From JBOZRQ01 sp050789255 (lineage in GTDB: Bacteria; Bacillota; Sulfobacillia; Symbiobacteriales; Symbiobacteriaceae): a DNA stretch of 64,000 nucleotides. Where the stretch lies: the NCBI GenBank assembly GCA_050789255.1, contig JBOZRQ010000013.1, forward strand, positions 62,001-126,000, read 5' to 3'. The position numbers and the translations under genes were made by a program. Position 1 is the first letter of the stretch, and each line of letters begins with the position of its first letter. Below, piece after piece: positions 17,212 through 25,900 of the stretch. The notes below the pieces were generated by a model. The model saw only the letters and a list, made by a program, of their open reading frames with translations. It was not told the origin of the DNA and searched no databases.

Positions 17212-17351
17212 TACCGCAGATTACGCAGATTTTTATGATTACGCAGATTATGATTAAGAGTTCGGTCGAGGTAAATATATAATATATATTTCCGTGGCCC
17301 GACTGGTAAGCGAAATCTGCGTAATCCGTTAAATCTGCGTAATCTGCGGTA
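17212..17351. repeat. AT-rich palindromic repeat, copy 1 (murG-murB gap)
   Basis: This 140-base element begins TACCGCAGATTACGCAGAT and ends in the near-complement ATCTGCGTAATCTGCGGTA. Each arm of about 40 bases contains two tandem copies of GATTACGCAGAT. The centre is very AT-rich (AATATATAATATATA). It fills the 193-base space between murG and murB without breaking either gene, in contrast to the GC-rich surroundings. Two more copies lie at 36489 and 63458. No ORF is credible within it. Confidence 0.85.
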
Positions 17352-17358
17352 AAAGGTA

Positions 17359-18450
17359 TTATTTCCCACGCGCAACCGCCATGATCGCCTCAGCAATGGC
17401 CTGGCCGGCCTCAGGCTGAGCAAGCTCAAGGAGGGCGGAGCGCATCGCAGGGCCGCGGTCGCCTAGGGCGGCGCGCAGGGCGTCGGCCAGGCGTTGGGCA
17501 GACATTTCCTTCTCACGCACGACCAGGGCAGCGCCGCGCTTCTCTAAGGTGCGGGCGTTCCAGTCCTGGTGGTTGTGCGTCACGTTGGGGCTAGGGATCA
17601 GCACGCAGGGCAGGCCCCGCACCTGGACCTCGGCCAGGGTGATGGCGCCCGCACGGAACAGCCCGGCATCGGCTGCGGCGTAAGCTTGCGGCATGTTATG
17701 CAGGTACGGGACGATGGTGACGCCGGCCTGTCCGCCGCCGTACATCTCCTTGACCTGTTCGTAGTAGCGTTCCCCGGTGATGTGCAGGACCTTCAGGTCG
17801 GACAGGTCGGGCAGAGACCGCACCGCCTCCACCGCAAAGCGGTTGAAGTCCCGGGCGCCGCCGCTGCCGCCCATGATCACCAGGACCCGGTCCTGCTCGG
17901 AAAAGCCGAAAGCCCGGCGCGACTCGGGCCGGGTGGCGGCGGCGACCTCCCGGCGTACCGGGTTGCCGATCATCTTCAGTTTGGCCCCGGGCGGGAAGTG
18001 CGGCTCGGCCTCCGGGTAGGGCACAAAAACGGCCTTGGCCCACCGGGAAGCGATCCGGTTGGTCACGCCCGGGAAAGCGTTCTGCTCCTGGATCACCACC
18101 GGGCGCCCCAGCAGCTTGGCCGCCAGGAGCACCGGGCCGGCCACGAAGCCCCCGGTGCCCACGACCACGTCGGGCCGGAAGCGCCGGATGTGGCCCATGG
18201 CTTCCAGGATGCCCTTCATGGCCTTGAGCGCCCCGGTGATCTTCTGCTTGATGCCCAGGTTAATCAGCCCGGCGCTGGAGATGGTGGCGAAGGGAATCCC
18301 CTCCTTGGGCACCACGGCGGCCTCGCGGCCGGCCTGCGTGCCCACGTAGAGGAACTCTGCCTTGGGGTCCAGCTCGTTGACGGCCGCAATAATGGCCAGC
18401 GCCGGGTAGATATGGCCGCCGGTGCCGCCGCCCGAGAACATGTAGCGCAT
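17359..18450 (-). CDS. murG: Lipid II synthase MurG (GlcNAc transferase)
   Basis: Peripheral membrane glycosyltransferase (GT28) that adds GlcNAc to lipid I to form lipid II. The 363-residue protein starts MRYMFSGGGTGGHIYPAL with the catalytic His, has the acceptor-side loop, and the donor-binding motif RAGAITLAEVQVRGLPCVLIPSPNVTHNHQ (about 265-295). The frame continues 22 codons upstream, but the ATG at 18450 lies nine bases after GGAGGGA. It follows ftsW by 22 bases and probably shares its transcript. Confidence 0.95.
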   Translation of the reverse strand: MRYMFSGGGTGGHIYPALAIIAAVNELDPKAEFLYVGTQAGREAAVVPKEGIPFATISSAGLINLGIKQKITGALKAMKGILEAMGHIRRFRPDVVVGTGGFVAGPVLLAAKLLGRPVVIQEQNAFPGVTNRIASRWAKAVFVPYPEAEPHFPPGAKLKMIGNPVRREVAAATRPESRRAFGFSEQDRVLVIMGGSGGARDFNRFAVEAVRSLPDLSDLKVLHITGERYYEQVKEMYGGGQAGVTIVPYLHNMPQAYAAADAGLFRAGAITLAEVQVRGLPCVLIPSPNVTHNHQDWNARTLEKRGAALVVREKEMSAQRLADALRAALGDRGPAMRSALLELAQPEAGQAIAEAIMAVARGK

Positions 18451-18472
18451 GTGATCCAATCCCTCCAGGGAC

Positions 18473-19579
18473 TTAACTTCGACTATACCGGGAGACCCCG
18501 AGCAGGATGCCCACACCGGAGAGCGTGATCAGGAGCGACGATCCGCCGTAGCTCAGGAACGGCAGCGGAATGCCCGTGGCCGGGATCGAGGCGGTCACCA
18601 CGCCGATGTTCATGGCCGCCTGGAGCACGATCAGGGAGGTAACGCCCACCGCCAGCAGGCTGGTGAAGCGGTCCGGCGCCTGAATGGCGATGCGGTAGCC
18701 CCGCCAGGCGAAGGCCACAAAGAGCAGCAGCACCAGCACCGCCCCGATGAAGCCCAGCTCCTCGCCAAGCACGGCGTAGATCATGTCGGTGTGGCGCTCA
18801 GGCAGGTAGAAGAACTTCTGCCGGCTGCGGCCCAGGCCAACGCCGAAGAGGCCGCCCGAGCCAAAGGCCAGGAGCGCCTGGATGATCTGGTAGCCGTCCG
18901 ACATGGCCTTGTCGGGATTCCAGGGGTCCAGGAAGCTGGTGATCCGGCTCCAGCGCTCCGGGTCGATGTAGGCCAGAGCAAGAATGCCCGACACGCCCAT
19001 GCCGGCGAGCCCGGCCAGGTGCCACAGGTTCGCCCCGGCCGCAAAGAGCATAAAATAGGCTGTCCCGGCGGTGGTCATGGTGGTGCCCAGGTCAGGCTCC
19101 AGCATGATCAGGGCCGCCACGACCCCCAGCACCATCAGCGGCGGCACCAGCCCGCGCCAGAAGCTGCCGACCTCCCGCGGGTTGCGGGAGAAGTAGTCTG
19201 CTAAAAACATGATCACGCCGAACTTGGCGAACTCCGAGGGCTGGAAGGTCAGCGGGCCGGCCCCCAGCCAGCGGCGGGCGCCCAGCCGGTAAATGCCCAC
19301 CCCCGGAATGATCACGGCGATGAGCAATACCAGCACCACCAGCATGATGGTCCTGGAGTGCTTCTGCCAAGTCCACGGCGGGATGTTCGCAAAGAAGAAC
19401 ATGGAACCGAGGCTGATCACGGCCCAGAGGGCCTGTCTCTGCAGATAGTGAAACGGGTTGCCCGTCTCAAGCTCTGCGATCGCGGTGCTGGACGTGTACA
19501 CCATGACGAGTCCAATGCCAAGTAGAAGCGTGACCACTGTGATGAGGGTGTAGTCCGGATCCCTGCGTAAATGGCGCAA
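18473..19579 (-). CDS. SEDS-family peptidoglycan polymerase FtsW/SpoVE
   Basis: Ten-span membrane glycosyltransferase of the SEDS family that polymerises lipid II, partnering with the PBP encoded nearby. Visible motifs are RRWLGAGPLTFQPSEFAK (about residue 115), MLEPDLGTTM with the catalytic Asp region, and GIPLPFLSYGGSS near the C-terminus. A TTG at 19579 after GAGGGGG is the best start, since the longer frame would overlap mraY. Bacillus carries spoVE at this position and ftsW elsewhere, so the gene could serve vegetative division, sporulation or both. It directly follows mraY, where murD usually lies. Confidence 0.9.
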   Translation of the reverse strand: MRHLRRDPDYTLITVVTLLLGIGLVMVYTSSTAIAELETGNPFHYLQRQALWAVISLGSMFFFANIPPWTWQKHSRTIMLVVLVLLIAVIIPGVGIYRLGARRWLGAGPLTFQPSEFAKFGVIMFLADYFSRNPREVGSFWRGLVPPLMVLGVVAALIMLEPDLGTTMTTAGTAYFMLFAAGANLWHLAGLAGMGVSGILALAYIDPERWSRITSFLDPWNPDKAMSDGYQIIQALLAFGSGGLFGVGLGRSRQKFFYLPERHTDMIYAVLGEELGFIGAVLVLLLFVAFAWRGYRIAIQAPDRFTSLLAVGVTSLIVLQAAMNIGVVTASIPATGIPLPFLSYGGSSLLITLSGVGILLGVSRYSRS

Positions 19580-19608
19580 GGATGTCTGACCCCCTCGCAA
19601 AATGAAGC

Positions 19609-20604
19609 TTAGCGCCCGAAGACCCACCCGGGCAGGGCGAACCACGCCAGGACCACGAAGGCGGCGCAGGTCGTCCAAAATAGCTTCAGCACCCGGGACT
19701 CGGACCATCCCAAGAGCTCGAAGTGGTGGTGGAACGGAGCCATCTTAAAGATACGGCGCCCGGTGGTGCGGAATGATATGACCTGCAAAATAACGGACAA
19801 GGCCTCCAGAACAAAGAGGCCGCCTGCGATCACCAGGAGCAGCTCGGTCTTCGTCAGCACGGCGATGGCTGCGAGCGCCCCGCCGAGGCCGAAGGAGCCC
19901 ACGTCGCCCATAAAGACCTGCGCCGGGTGACGGTTGTACCGCAGAAAGCCAAAGCACCCGCCCACCAGAGCTGCGCAAAGCACCGCCAGCTCCGGGGTGC
20001 CCGTTGCCAGCGCCACGACCAGATAGAAGGCGAAGACGATGATCGAAGCGCCACCGAGCAGCCCGTCCACGCCGTCGGTAAAGTTCACAGCGTTGGCGGT
20101 GCCCCACACGATGATCAGGATCAGCACGTAGTAGAGCGGCTTGCTGAGCGCCAAGGTCCAGCCGAAGTACGGCACGACCACGCTGGTGGATAGGCCCAGC
20201 ACCTCCACGGCGCCGTAGCCGAGGATCGCCGCCAACACCACCTGGGAGAGCAGCTTCTCCCGGGCCCGCAGGCCCAGGGGCCGCTTGAGGACCACCTTGA
20301 TGTAATCGTCCAGGAAGCCAACAAGGCCGTGGCCCAGGGTGAGCGCCAGGGCGATGGCCAGGCGGATCAGGCTGTCGGTCCCGCGGGGTGCGAAGATGAC
20401 CGCAACGATCACTGCCGGGAGCACAAAGAGCATGCCCCCCATCGTCGGGGTGCCCGCCTTCGCCTGATGCGAGGCGTGCATTTCGGCCCGGATCGACTGC
20501 CCCGCCTTGAGGCGGCGCAGCACCGGAATCAAGTACTTGCCGAGGATGAGCGCCAGAAAGAACGAGACGATGAGCGCGCCGGTAAGCTGAATATTGACAG
20601 GCAT
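19609..20604 (-). CDS. mraY: Phospho-N-acetylmuramoyl-pentapeptide transferase MraY
   Basis: Integral membrane enzyme that joins phospho-MurNAc-pentapeptide to undecaprenyl phosphate, giving lipid I. The 331-residue, ten-span protein shows the family signatures KAGTPTMGG (about 50), LGFLDDYIKV-type FLDDYIKVVLKR with the DD pair (about 98), NAVNFTDGVDGLLGG (about 178), MGDVGSFGLGG (about 235) and APFHHHFELLGW (about 305). It lies between murF (18 bases) and ftsW (30 bases), with no murD in between. Confidence 0.96.
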   Translation of the reverse strand: MPVNIQLTGALIVSFFLALILGKYLIPVLRRLKAGQSIRAEMHASHQAKAGTPTMGGMLFVLPAVIVAVIFAPRGTDSLIRLAIALALTLGHGLVGFLDDYIKVVLKRPLGLRAREKLLSQVVLAAILGYGAVEVLGLSTSVVVPYFGWTLALSKPLYYVLILIIVWGTANAVNFTDGVDGLLGGASIIVFAFYLVVALATGTPELAVLCAALVGGCFGFLRYNRHPAQVFMGDVGSFGLGGALAAIAVLTKTELLLVIAGGLFVLEALSVILQVISFRTTGRRIFKMAPFHHHFELLGWSESRVLKLFWTTCAAFVVLAWFALPGWVFGR

Positions 20605-20621
20605 TAGCAGCAGTCCTTTCT

Positions 20622-22007
20622 TTATAGGGCCAGATGGCGCTCCAGGGCCTGTACGACCTCTTCCATGGCCATGCCGCGGGACCCCTTCACCAACACGATG
20701 TCGCCCGGCTTGACCAGTTCTTTGAGCAGTGCGATGGCCGGGGCCTTCTCGGTGAAGTGCAGCGCCTTCTCCCCGGCGCCCTCGGCGATGAAGCCCGCCA
20801 GTTCGGGGGCGCCGACCGCCAGCACGGCGTCGGCCAGGCGAGCGGCCTCCACGCCTACCGAGCGGTGGCCCTCCTCGGCGGAGGCGCCCAGCTCAAACAT
20901 GGAGCCCAGCACCGCGATGCAGCGGCCCTCGGTGCCGGCCAGGTCGCCCATGACCCCCAGCGCCGCGATGGTCGAGTTGGGTGCCGCGTTATAAGTATCA
21001 TCCAGAATGCGGACGCCGCCGACATCGATGATGCGCATGCGGCTGCCGCTGGGGACGTAGCCCCCGACGCCCTCGCAGGCCTCGGACAGGGACATGCCCA
21101 ACTCCAGGCCCACCGCCACGGCGGCCATGGCGTTCAGCACGTTGTGGCGGCCGGGCGCCGGCAGGTAGGCCTGGGCCTCCCCCACCGGGGTGACCACGGT
21201 GAAGCGCTGGCCCGTCTCGCCTTCGCGAGCTACGTCCCGGGCGGTCACCCAGTACTCGCCCCGGCGCTCGGCGGTAAAGCCGTAGTGCCAGACCTTCCCG
21301 GGCGCCTCGCCGGCCATGGCGGCCACGTAGCTGTCGTCGGCGTTCAGCACGGCCACGCCGCCCGCAGGCAACCCCCGCACCAGTTCCCCCTTCGCCCGGG
21401 CGATGTTGGCCTGGGTGCCCAGGAGCTCCAGGTGGGAGGTGCCCACGTTGGTGACCACACCCACCGTGGGGTGGGCGATGGAGACCAGGTACTCGATCTC
21501 CCCGAGGGCGCGCATGCCCATCTCCTGCACGGCGACCTGATGGCTCTCGTTCAGCTCCATCAGCCCGATGGGCAGGCCCACCTCGGAGTTAAAGTTCCCC
21601 GGGTTCTTAAAGACCTCGTAGCGCCGGGCCAGCACCGCGGCGATGATCTCCTTCGTGGTGGTCTTGCCCACCGAGCCCGTAATGGCCACCAGGGGGATCG
21701 CAAAGCGGTCCCGGTGGAAGCGCCCGAGCTGCCCCAGGGCCAGCAGAGGGTCGGGCACAAGCACCACCGCCGCCTCTCCGGCCTCCACCGGGCGCCCTGC
21801 CAGGATCACCGCAGCGCCCGCAGCCGCCGCCTTGGCGGCGTAGTCGTGCCCGTCTACCTTCTCGCCAGGCATCGCGACAAAGCAGTCGCCCGGCGTTACC
21901 TTGCGACTGTCGTAAGCAAAACCGGAAACCGGGGTTGCCGGACTTCCAGTGAGGAGCCGGCCCCCGGTTACGCTAAGAATCTCTGCTACCGTGAAGAGTT
22001 GTGCCAC
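20622..22007 (-). CDS. murF: UDP-MurNAc-tripeptide:D-Ala-D-Ala ligase MurF
   Basis: Cytosolic ATP-dependent Mur ligase that adds D-Ala-D-Ala. The 461-residue product has the N-terminal uridine-binding domain (FAYDSRKVTPGDCFVAMPGEKVDGHDY), the P-loop ITGSVGKTTTKEI (about 110), the central-domain motifs NPGNFNSEVGLP and NVGTSHLELLGT, and the C-terminal ILDDTYNAAPNS. It follows murE by only 15 bases and precedes mraY by 17, so co-transcription is likely. Confidence 0.95.
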   Translation of the reverse strand: MAQLFTVAEILSVTGGRLLTGSPATPVSGFAYDSRKVTPGDCFVAMPGEKVDGHDYAAKAAAAGAAVILAGRPVEAGEAAVVLVPDPLLALGQLGRFHRDRFAIPLVAITGSVGKTTTKEIIAAVLARRYEVFKNPGNFNSEVGLPIGLMELNESHQVAVQEMGMRALGEIEYLVSIAHPTVGVVTNVGTSHLELLGTQANIARAKGELVRGLPAGGVAVLNADDSYVAAMAGEAPGKVWHYGFTAERRGEYWVTARDVAREGETGQRFTVVTPVGEAQAYLPAPGRHNVLNAMAAVAVGLELGMSLSEACEGVGGYVPSGSRMRIIDVGGVRILDDTYNAAPNSTIAALGVMGDLAGTEGRCIAVLGSMFELGASAEEGHRSVGVEAARLADAVLAVGAPELAGFIAEGAGEKALHFTEKAPAIALLKELVKPGDIVLVKGSRGMAMEEVVQALERHLAL

Positions 22008-22022
22008 CCTGGTCCCCTACTT

Positions 22023-23516
22023 TCAGGCGGCCGGGGATCCGCCGAACCGCTTCTGAATCAGGCGGCGAGCGACCTCCCGGTCATCAAAGTCAATGGTGCG
22101 GTCACGAAAGATCTGGTAAGTCTCATGGCCCTTGCCGGCGATCAGGATCACGTCGTCGGGCTGGGCAATGGCAATGGCCCGCTCGATCGCCCGCGCCCGG
22201 TCCTCCACCAGCTCGTAGTGGGCGCCGGGGGTCACCACCTGCAAGATTCCCGCCTCGATATCGCGCATGATCTCCGCGGGATCCTCGGTGCGCGGGTTAT
22301 CGGAGGTAATGATCGTGTAGTCGGCCAGTTGGCCGGAGATGCGCCCCATTTGCGGGCGCTTGCTGCGGTCGCGGTCGCCGCCGCAGCCGAAGACGGAGAT
22401 CACCCGGCCCCGGGCGAAGCCCTGCGCGGTGCGCAACACGTTCTCCAGGCCGTCCGGGGAGTGGGCGTAGTCGACGAAGACGCCAAAGGGCTGGCCGGCG
22501 TGGATCGCCTCCATGCGGCCGGCCACGCCGCTGGCCTTCTCCAGCGCCCGCTTGATCGTCTCCAGCGGAACGCCTTCGATCAGAGCTGCCCCGGCAGCGG
22601 CCATGGCGTTGTATACGTTGAACTTCCCGGCCAGCCGGAGCGAGATCTGCAGCTCCCCCTTCGGGGTGCGCAGCTTGAAGCGGCTGCCGGTGGAGGTGAT
22701 GTCGAGGTCATAGGCGTGCAGGTCGGCCCGGCGGTCCAGCCCATAGGTCAGGACCGGCACCTGGCAAGCCCCCTGAAAATGGCTGCACGAGGGATCGTCA
22801 AGATTGAGCACCGCCGCCTTGGGGCATTTATACCCCTTCGGGTCGAGGCTGCGGAACAGCGTCAGCTTCGCGTCGCGATACCGCTCCAGCGTCCCATGAT
22901 AATTCAGGTGGTCCTGGGTCAGGTTCGTAAAGACCCCAACATCGAACTCTACATCATCGACCCGGTTCATGTCGAGTCCTTCCGAGGAAACCTCCATGAC
23001 GGTGTAGCCACACCCGGCCTCCACCATCTCATGAAACAGGTCTTGCAGGTCCGACGCCTGCGGGGTGGTCAGCCGTGCGGGCAGCTCCTGCTCCCCGACA
23101 AAGTTGTGGACCGTGCCGATCAGGCCCACCTTCTGCCCGTGCTCCATCAAAATGGAGCGGATCAGGTGGGTGGTGGTGGTCTTGCCGTTGGTGCCCGTCA
23201 CCCCAATCGTGCGGAGCCGGCGGGACGGCCACTGCCTCAGGATCGAGGCGAGGGCGCCCAGCGCCTTGCGGCTGGACTCCACCTGCAGCACCGCCACCTC
23301 CGGCGGCGCCGAAATGCCGCGCTCCACCGCCACGGCAGAAGCTCCGCGAGCCAGCGCATCTGCTATGAAGGCATGACCGTCGGTCTTGAAGCCTGGCATG
23401 GCCACGAACAAGGCCCCGGGTCCTGCCTGTCTGGAGTCGTACACCACGCGGGTCACTTCCGTTTCCGGGCTGCCCTGGAGCAGTCTCCCAAGGCCCAGAA
23501 ACTCTCGCAGTAACAT
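22023..23516 (-). CDS. murE: UDP-MurNAc-L-Ala-D-Glu ligase MurE, meso-diaminopimelate type
   Basis: Mur ligase adding the third stem residue. The 497-residue protein has YDSRQAGPGALFVAMPG near the N-terminus, the P-loop VTGTNGKTTTTH (about 115), the central EVSSEGL and HLNYHG motifs, and the specificity motif DNPRTEDP (about 405). DNPR predicts meso-diaminopimelate rather than lysine, which fits a Clostridia-type wall. The frame has 21 extra upstream codons, but the ATG at 23516 gives the conserved start. A 141-base gap separates it from the PBP gene. Confidence 0.95.
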   Translation of the reverse strand: MLLREFLGLGRLLQGSPETEVTRVVYDSRQAGPGALFVAMPGFKTDGHAFIADALARGASAVAVERGISAPPEVAVLQVESSRKALGALASILRQWPSRRLRTIGVTGTNGKTTTTHLIRSILMEHGQKVGLIGTVHNFVGEQELPARLTTPQASDLQDLFHEMVEAGCGYTVMEVSSEGLDMNRVDDVEFDVGVFTNLTQDHLNYHGTLERYRDAKLTLFRSLDPKGYKCPKAAVLNLDDPSCSHFQGACQVPVLTYGLDRRADLHAYDLDITSTGSRFKLRTPKGELQISLRLAGKFNVYNAMAAAGAALIEGVPLETIKRALEKASGVAGRMEAIHAGQPFGVFVDYAHSPDGLENVLRTAQGFARGRVISVFGCGGDRDRSKRPQMGRISGQLADYTIITSDNPRTEDPAEIMRDIEAGILQVVTPGAHYELVEDRARAIERAIAIAQPDDVILIAGKGHETYQIFRDRTIDFDDREVARRLIQKRFGGSPAA

Positions 23517-23657
23517 CCGATTCCCTCCGCCGAGCGTCTGGTTGCAGAAACTTGTGAACCCTGTTCCCATTCTTTCCACATTGTAGATGCGAAATACCTG
23601 CTGCAGTTACATCCAAGTTACGTAACGTTCCAAAACGGAAAAAGTTGCGGGGTGATT

Positions 23658-25772
23658 CTAACGACTTCCTGGGGGCTCGAAAATCACCCTGATGACCGTG
23701 CCTTTGGGCACCTGGGCGCCGGCAGCGGGCTCCTGCGTCACCACGTTGCCCTCGCCGGCGGCCTCCATGAGCAGGCCCTTTATGCCCAACCGCTGCGCCG
23801 CCTGCTCAAGGGCCAGGCCTGAAAGCGATGGCACGGTCACCTTCTCCTTGCTCAGTTCAGGCAGGTCCGTGAAGCCGATGATCCGCCCGCCCTTGTAAGC
23901 GGTGGAGCCCGCCACCGGCACCTGCCGGGTAATGAACGAGCCGCCGCCCACGAACTGAACCTCGAACCCGGCGTCCTGCGCCACCCGCTCCGCCACGTCC
24001 AGCGGCAGGTTGACCAGGGAGGGCGCCGTGGCCTGCACCGGGGCCGTCTTGGGGGCCGGCATTCCCGGGGCGGGCTCAGGCGGGGGCACGTTGGACTTCG
24101 GGGCGTCCATGTAGGCCAGCACGTTGGACATGACCTCGCCGAAGATCGGCGCCGCGATCTGGCCGCCATAGTAGGTGCCCTGGGGTTCATCCACCGAGAT
24201 CAGCACCACCACGTCGGGGTTGGGGTAGGGGGCGAAGCCGACGAACGAGGCGATATACTTCCCCTTCGCCACCACCCCGTTGATTACCTTGGTGGCGGTG
24301 CCGGTCTTGCCGCCCACCTGGTAGCCCGCCACCCGGGCGTTCTTACCGGTGCCCTCGTCCACCACCTTGACCATCAGCCGCTGCACCAGGCGGGCCACCT
24401 CGGGCTTGACAACCTGCCGGACCACCTTCGGCTTGATCTCCTCCACCACGTTGCCGTCCACGTCCAGCAGCGCCTTGCCCAGGTGGGGCCACATCAGCTT
24501 CCCGTCGTTGGCAATGGCGGCCACGGCCGTCAGCATTTGAATCGGGGAGACAGTCAGGGTCTGGCCGTACGCCTGGACCGCCAGGTCGATCTCGGTGGCG
24601 CTCTTCTTGGGGATCCAGCTCCCCACCGCCTCGCCGGGCAGGTCGATGCCGGTGGGGCGGTTCAGGTTGAACCGCTCATGGTACTCATAGAAGAGCTTGG
24701 CGCCCAGCATCATCCCCAAGGTAGCGAAGCCCACGTTGGAGGACTTTGCCATGACCGTGTCGATGGCGACCGAGCCGAGCCCCATGTGGTCCCAGTTGCA
24801 GATCGGCCAGCCGCCCACCTGCATGCAGCCGGTGTCGTTGATCATCGTGTGTTCGTTGATGACCCCGGAGTCCAGCGCCGCTGCCGCGGTCACCGGCTTG
24901 AAGATCGAGCCCGGGGGCAGCGTGTCGGCAACGACCCGAATGCGGCGCAGGGCCGGGTCCGAGTTGCCGCCCTGGGCAGGGTCATACCGGGGCCACTGCG
25001 ACGTGCCCAGGATCTCCCCGGTCTTCACCTGCATCGCCATAATACGCACGCCCATGGCGCCCGTCTCCAGGGCGGCCCGTTCAGTCTCCTTGTCGAGCAG
25101 CCGCTGCAGGCCAATATCGATCGTGGTCTGCAGCGTCAGCCCCGGGCTGCCTTCAATGACCCGGCACTCGCCGCCCGGCATGGGCAGGCCGCGGGCGGTG
25201 TACTCGCACTGGACCGCGCCGTTCCGGCCGGCCAGGTACTTGTTGTAGGTCAGCTCCAGCCCCTCGATCCCCTGGTGATCCAGGTTGGCAATCCCCAGGG
25301 CGTGCACGGCCAGATCCCCCTCGGGGTAATACCGGCACTTCTCCGGAGCGAACCCGATGCCCGGAAGGCCCAGGGAACGCACCTTGGCAGCCACCTCGGG
25401 CTTGACCTTGCGGCTGATCCACTCAAAGTAGCTGAGCCGGTTCATGCGCTTCTCGACTTCGGCGACGGTCAAGCCCACCAGCGGCGCCACCGCCCGGGCT
25501 GCCGCCGCCTTGTCCTTGATCAGGGGCGGCTGGGCGTAGACCGATTCACAGACGATGTTCTTCAGCAGCGGCTGGCCGTTCCGGTCCAGTATTTCGCCCC
25601 GGTCGCCCTGGATCGGCGTGCGGCGCATGCGCGACTGGAAGGCCTTCTCGGCCAGGTCGTCCCCGGTCACCATCTGCAAAAAGACCATCCGCCCGATCAG
25701 GGACGAAAAGATCAGTGCGAAGACGCCCATCAGGGCGATCATGCGCCTGCGGCTATGAATGCTAGTCGCCAT
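23658..25772 (-). CDS. SpoVD/FtsI-type class B penicillin-binding protein with PASTA domains
   Basis: Peptidoglycan transpeptidase of 704 residues. It has one N-terminal membrane segment (about 10-33), a dimerisation domain with RGEILDRNGQPLL (about 59-71), and a transpeptidase domain with active-site SIFK (about 289), SSN (about 344) and KTG (about 489). Two C-terminal PASTA repeats follow (about 575-705). The start ATG at 25772 follows GGAGGGG by eight bases; the longer frame upstream is a shadow of doxX. It is the only class B PBP here and could act with the SEDS protein in septation and in spore cortex synthesis. The spoVD or ftsI assignment cannot be settled by sequence alone. Confidence 0.92.
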   Translation of the reverse strand: MATSIHSRRRMIALMGVFALIFSSLIGRMVFLQMVTGDDLAEKAFQSRMRRTPIQGDRGEILDRNGQPLLKNIVCESVYAQPPLIKDKAAAARAVAPLVGLTVAEVEKRMNRLSYFEWISRKVKPEVAAKVRSLGLPGIGFAPEKCRYYPEGDLAVHALGIANLDHQGIEGLELTYNKYLAGRNGAVQCEYTARGLPMPGGECRVIEGSPGLTLQTTIDIGLQRLLDKETERAALETGAMGVRIMAMQVKTGEILGTSQWPRYDPAQGGNSDPALRRIRVVADTLPPGSIFKPVTAAAALDSGVINEHTMINDTGCMQVGGWPICNWDHMGLGSVAIDTVMAKSSNVGFATLGMMLGAKLFYEYHERFNLNRPTGIDLPGEAVGSWIPKKSATEIDLAVQAYGQTLTVSPIQMLTAVAAIANDGKLMWPHLGKALLDVDGNVVEEIKPKVVRQVVKPEVARLVQRLMVKVVDEGTGKNARVAGYQVGGKTGTATKVINGVVAKGKYIASFVGFAPYPNPDVVVLISVDEPQGTYYGGQIAAPIFGEVMSNVLAYMDAPKSNVPPPEPAPGMPAPKTAPVQATAPSLVNLPLDVAERVAQDAGFEVQFVGGGSFITRQVPVAGSTAYKGGRIIGFTDLPELSKEKVTVPSLSGLALEQAAQRLGIKGLLMEAAGEGNVVTQEPAAGAQVPKGTVIRVIFEPPGSR

Positions 25773-25864
25773 TGCCAGCCCCTCCAGACCCAGGCTCTGC
25801 GGCGCTGTGTCCGACAACACGTCCGCATCGCCAAGTCTATTCGGGTCAAGGCGCCGTAAGACGC

Positions 25865-25896
25865 GCAAAGCCGGAGGCTGGCGCCTCCGGCTTTGC
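25865..25896 (-). terminator. Intrinsic terminator after the DoxX gene
   Basis: Strong stem GCAAAGCCGGAGG / CCTCCGGCTTTGC five bases beyond the doxX-like stop codon. It implies that the downstream PBP-mur genes have their own promoter or rely on read-through. Confidence 0.7.
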
Positions 25897-25900
25897 AGAC

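Noticed and set aside
17166..17429. 88-codon N-terminal extension of MurB through the palindromic repeat
   Set aside because: Conserved MurB starts at 17165 after GGGGAGG; the extension is translation of repeat DNA (RRLRRFNGLRRF-like).
20634..23513. Long open frame (about 959 codons) on the plus strand over murF-murE
   Set aside because: It is antisense to two well-conserved Mur ligases, has no SD or recognisable domain, and long antisense frames are expected in GC-rich DNA with strong third-position bias.
24483..25859. Plus-strand open frame of about 458 codons over the PBP gene
   Set aside because: Antisense shadow of a gene with clear transpeptidase motifs; composition is typical of GC-rich shadows.
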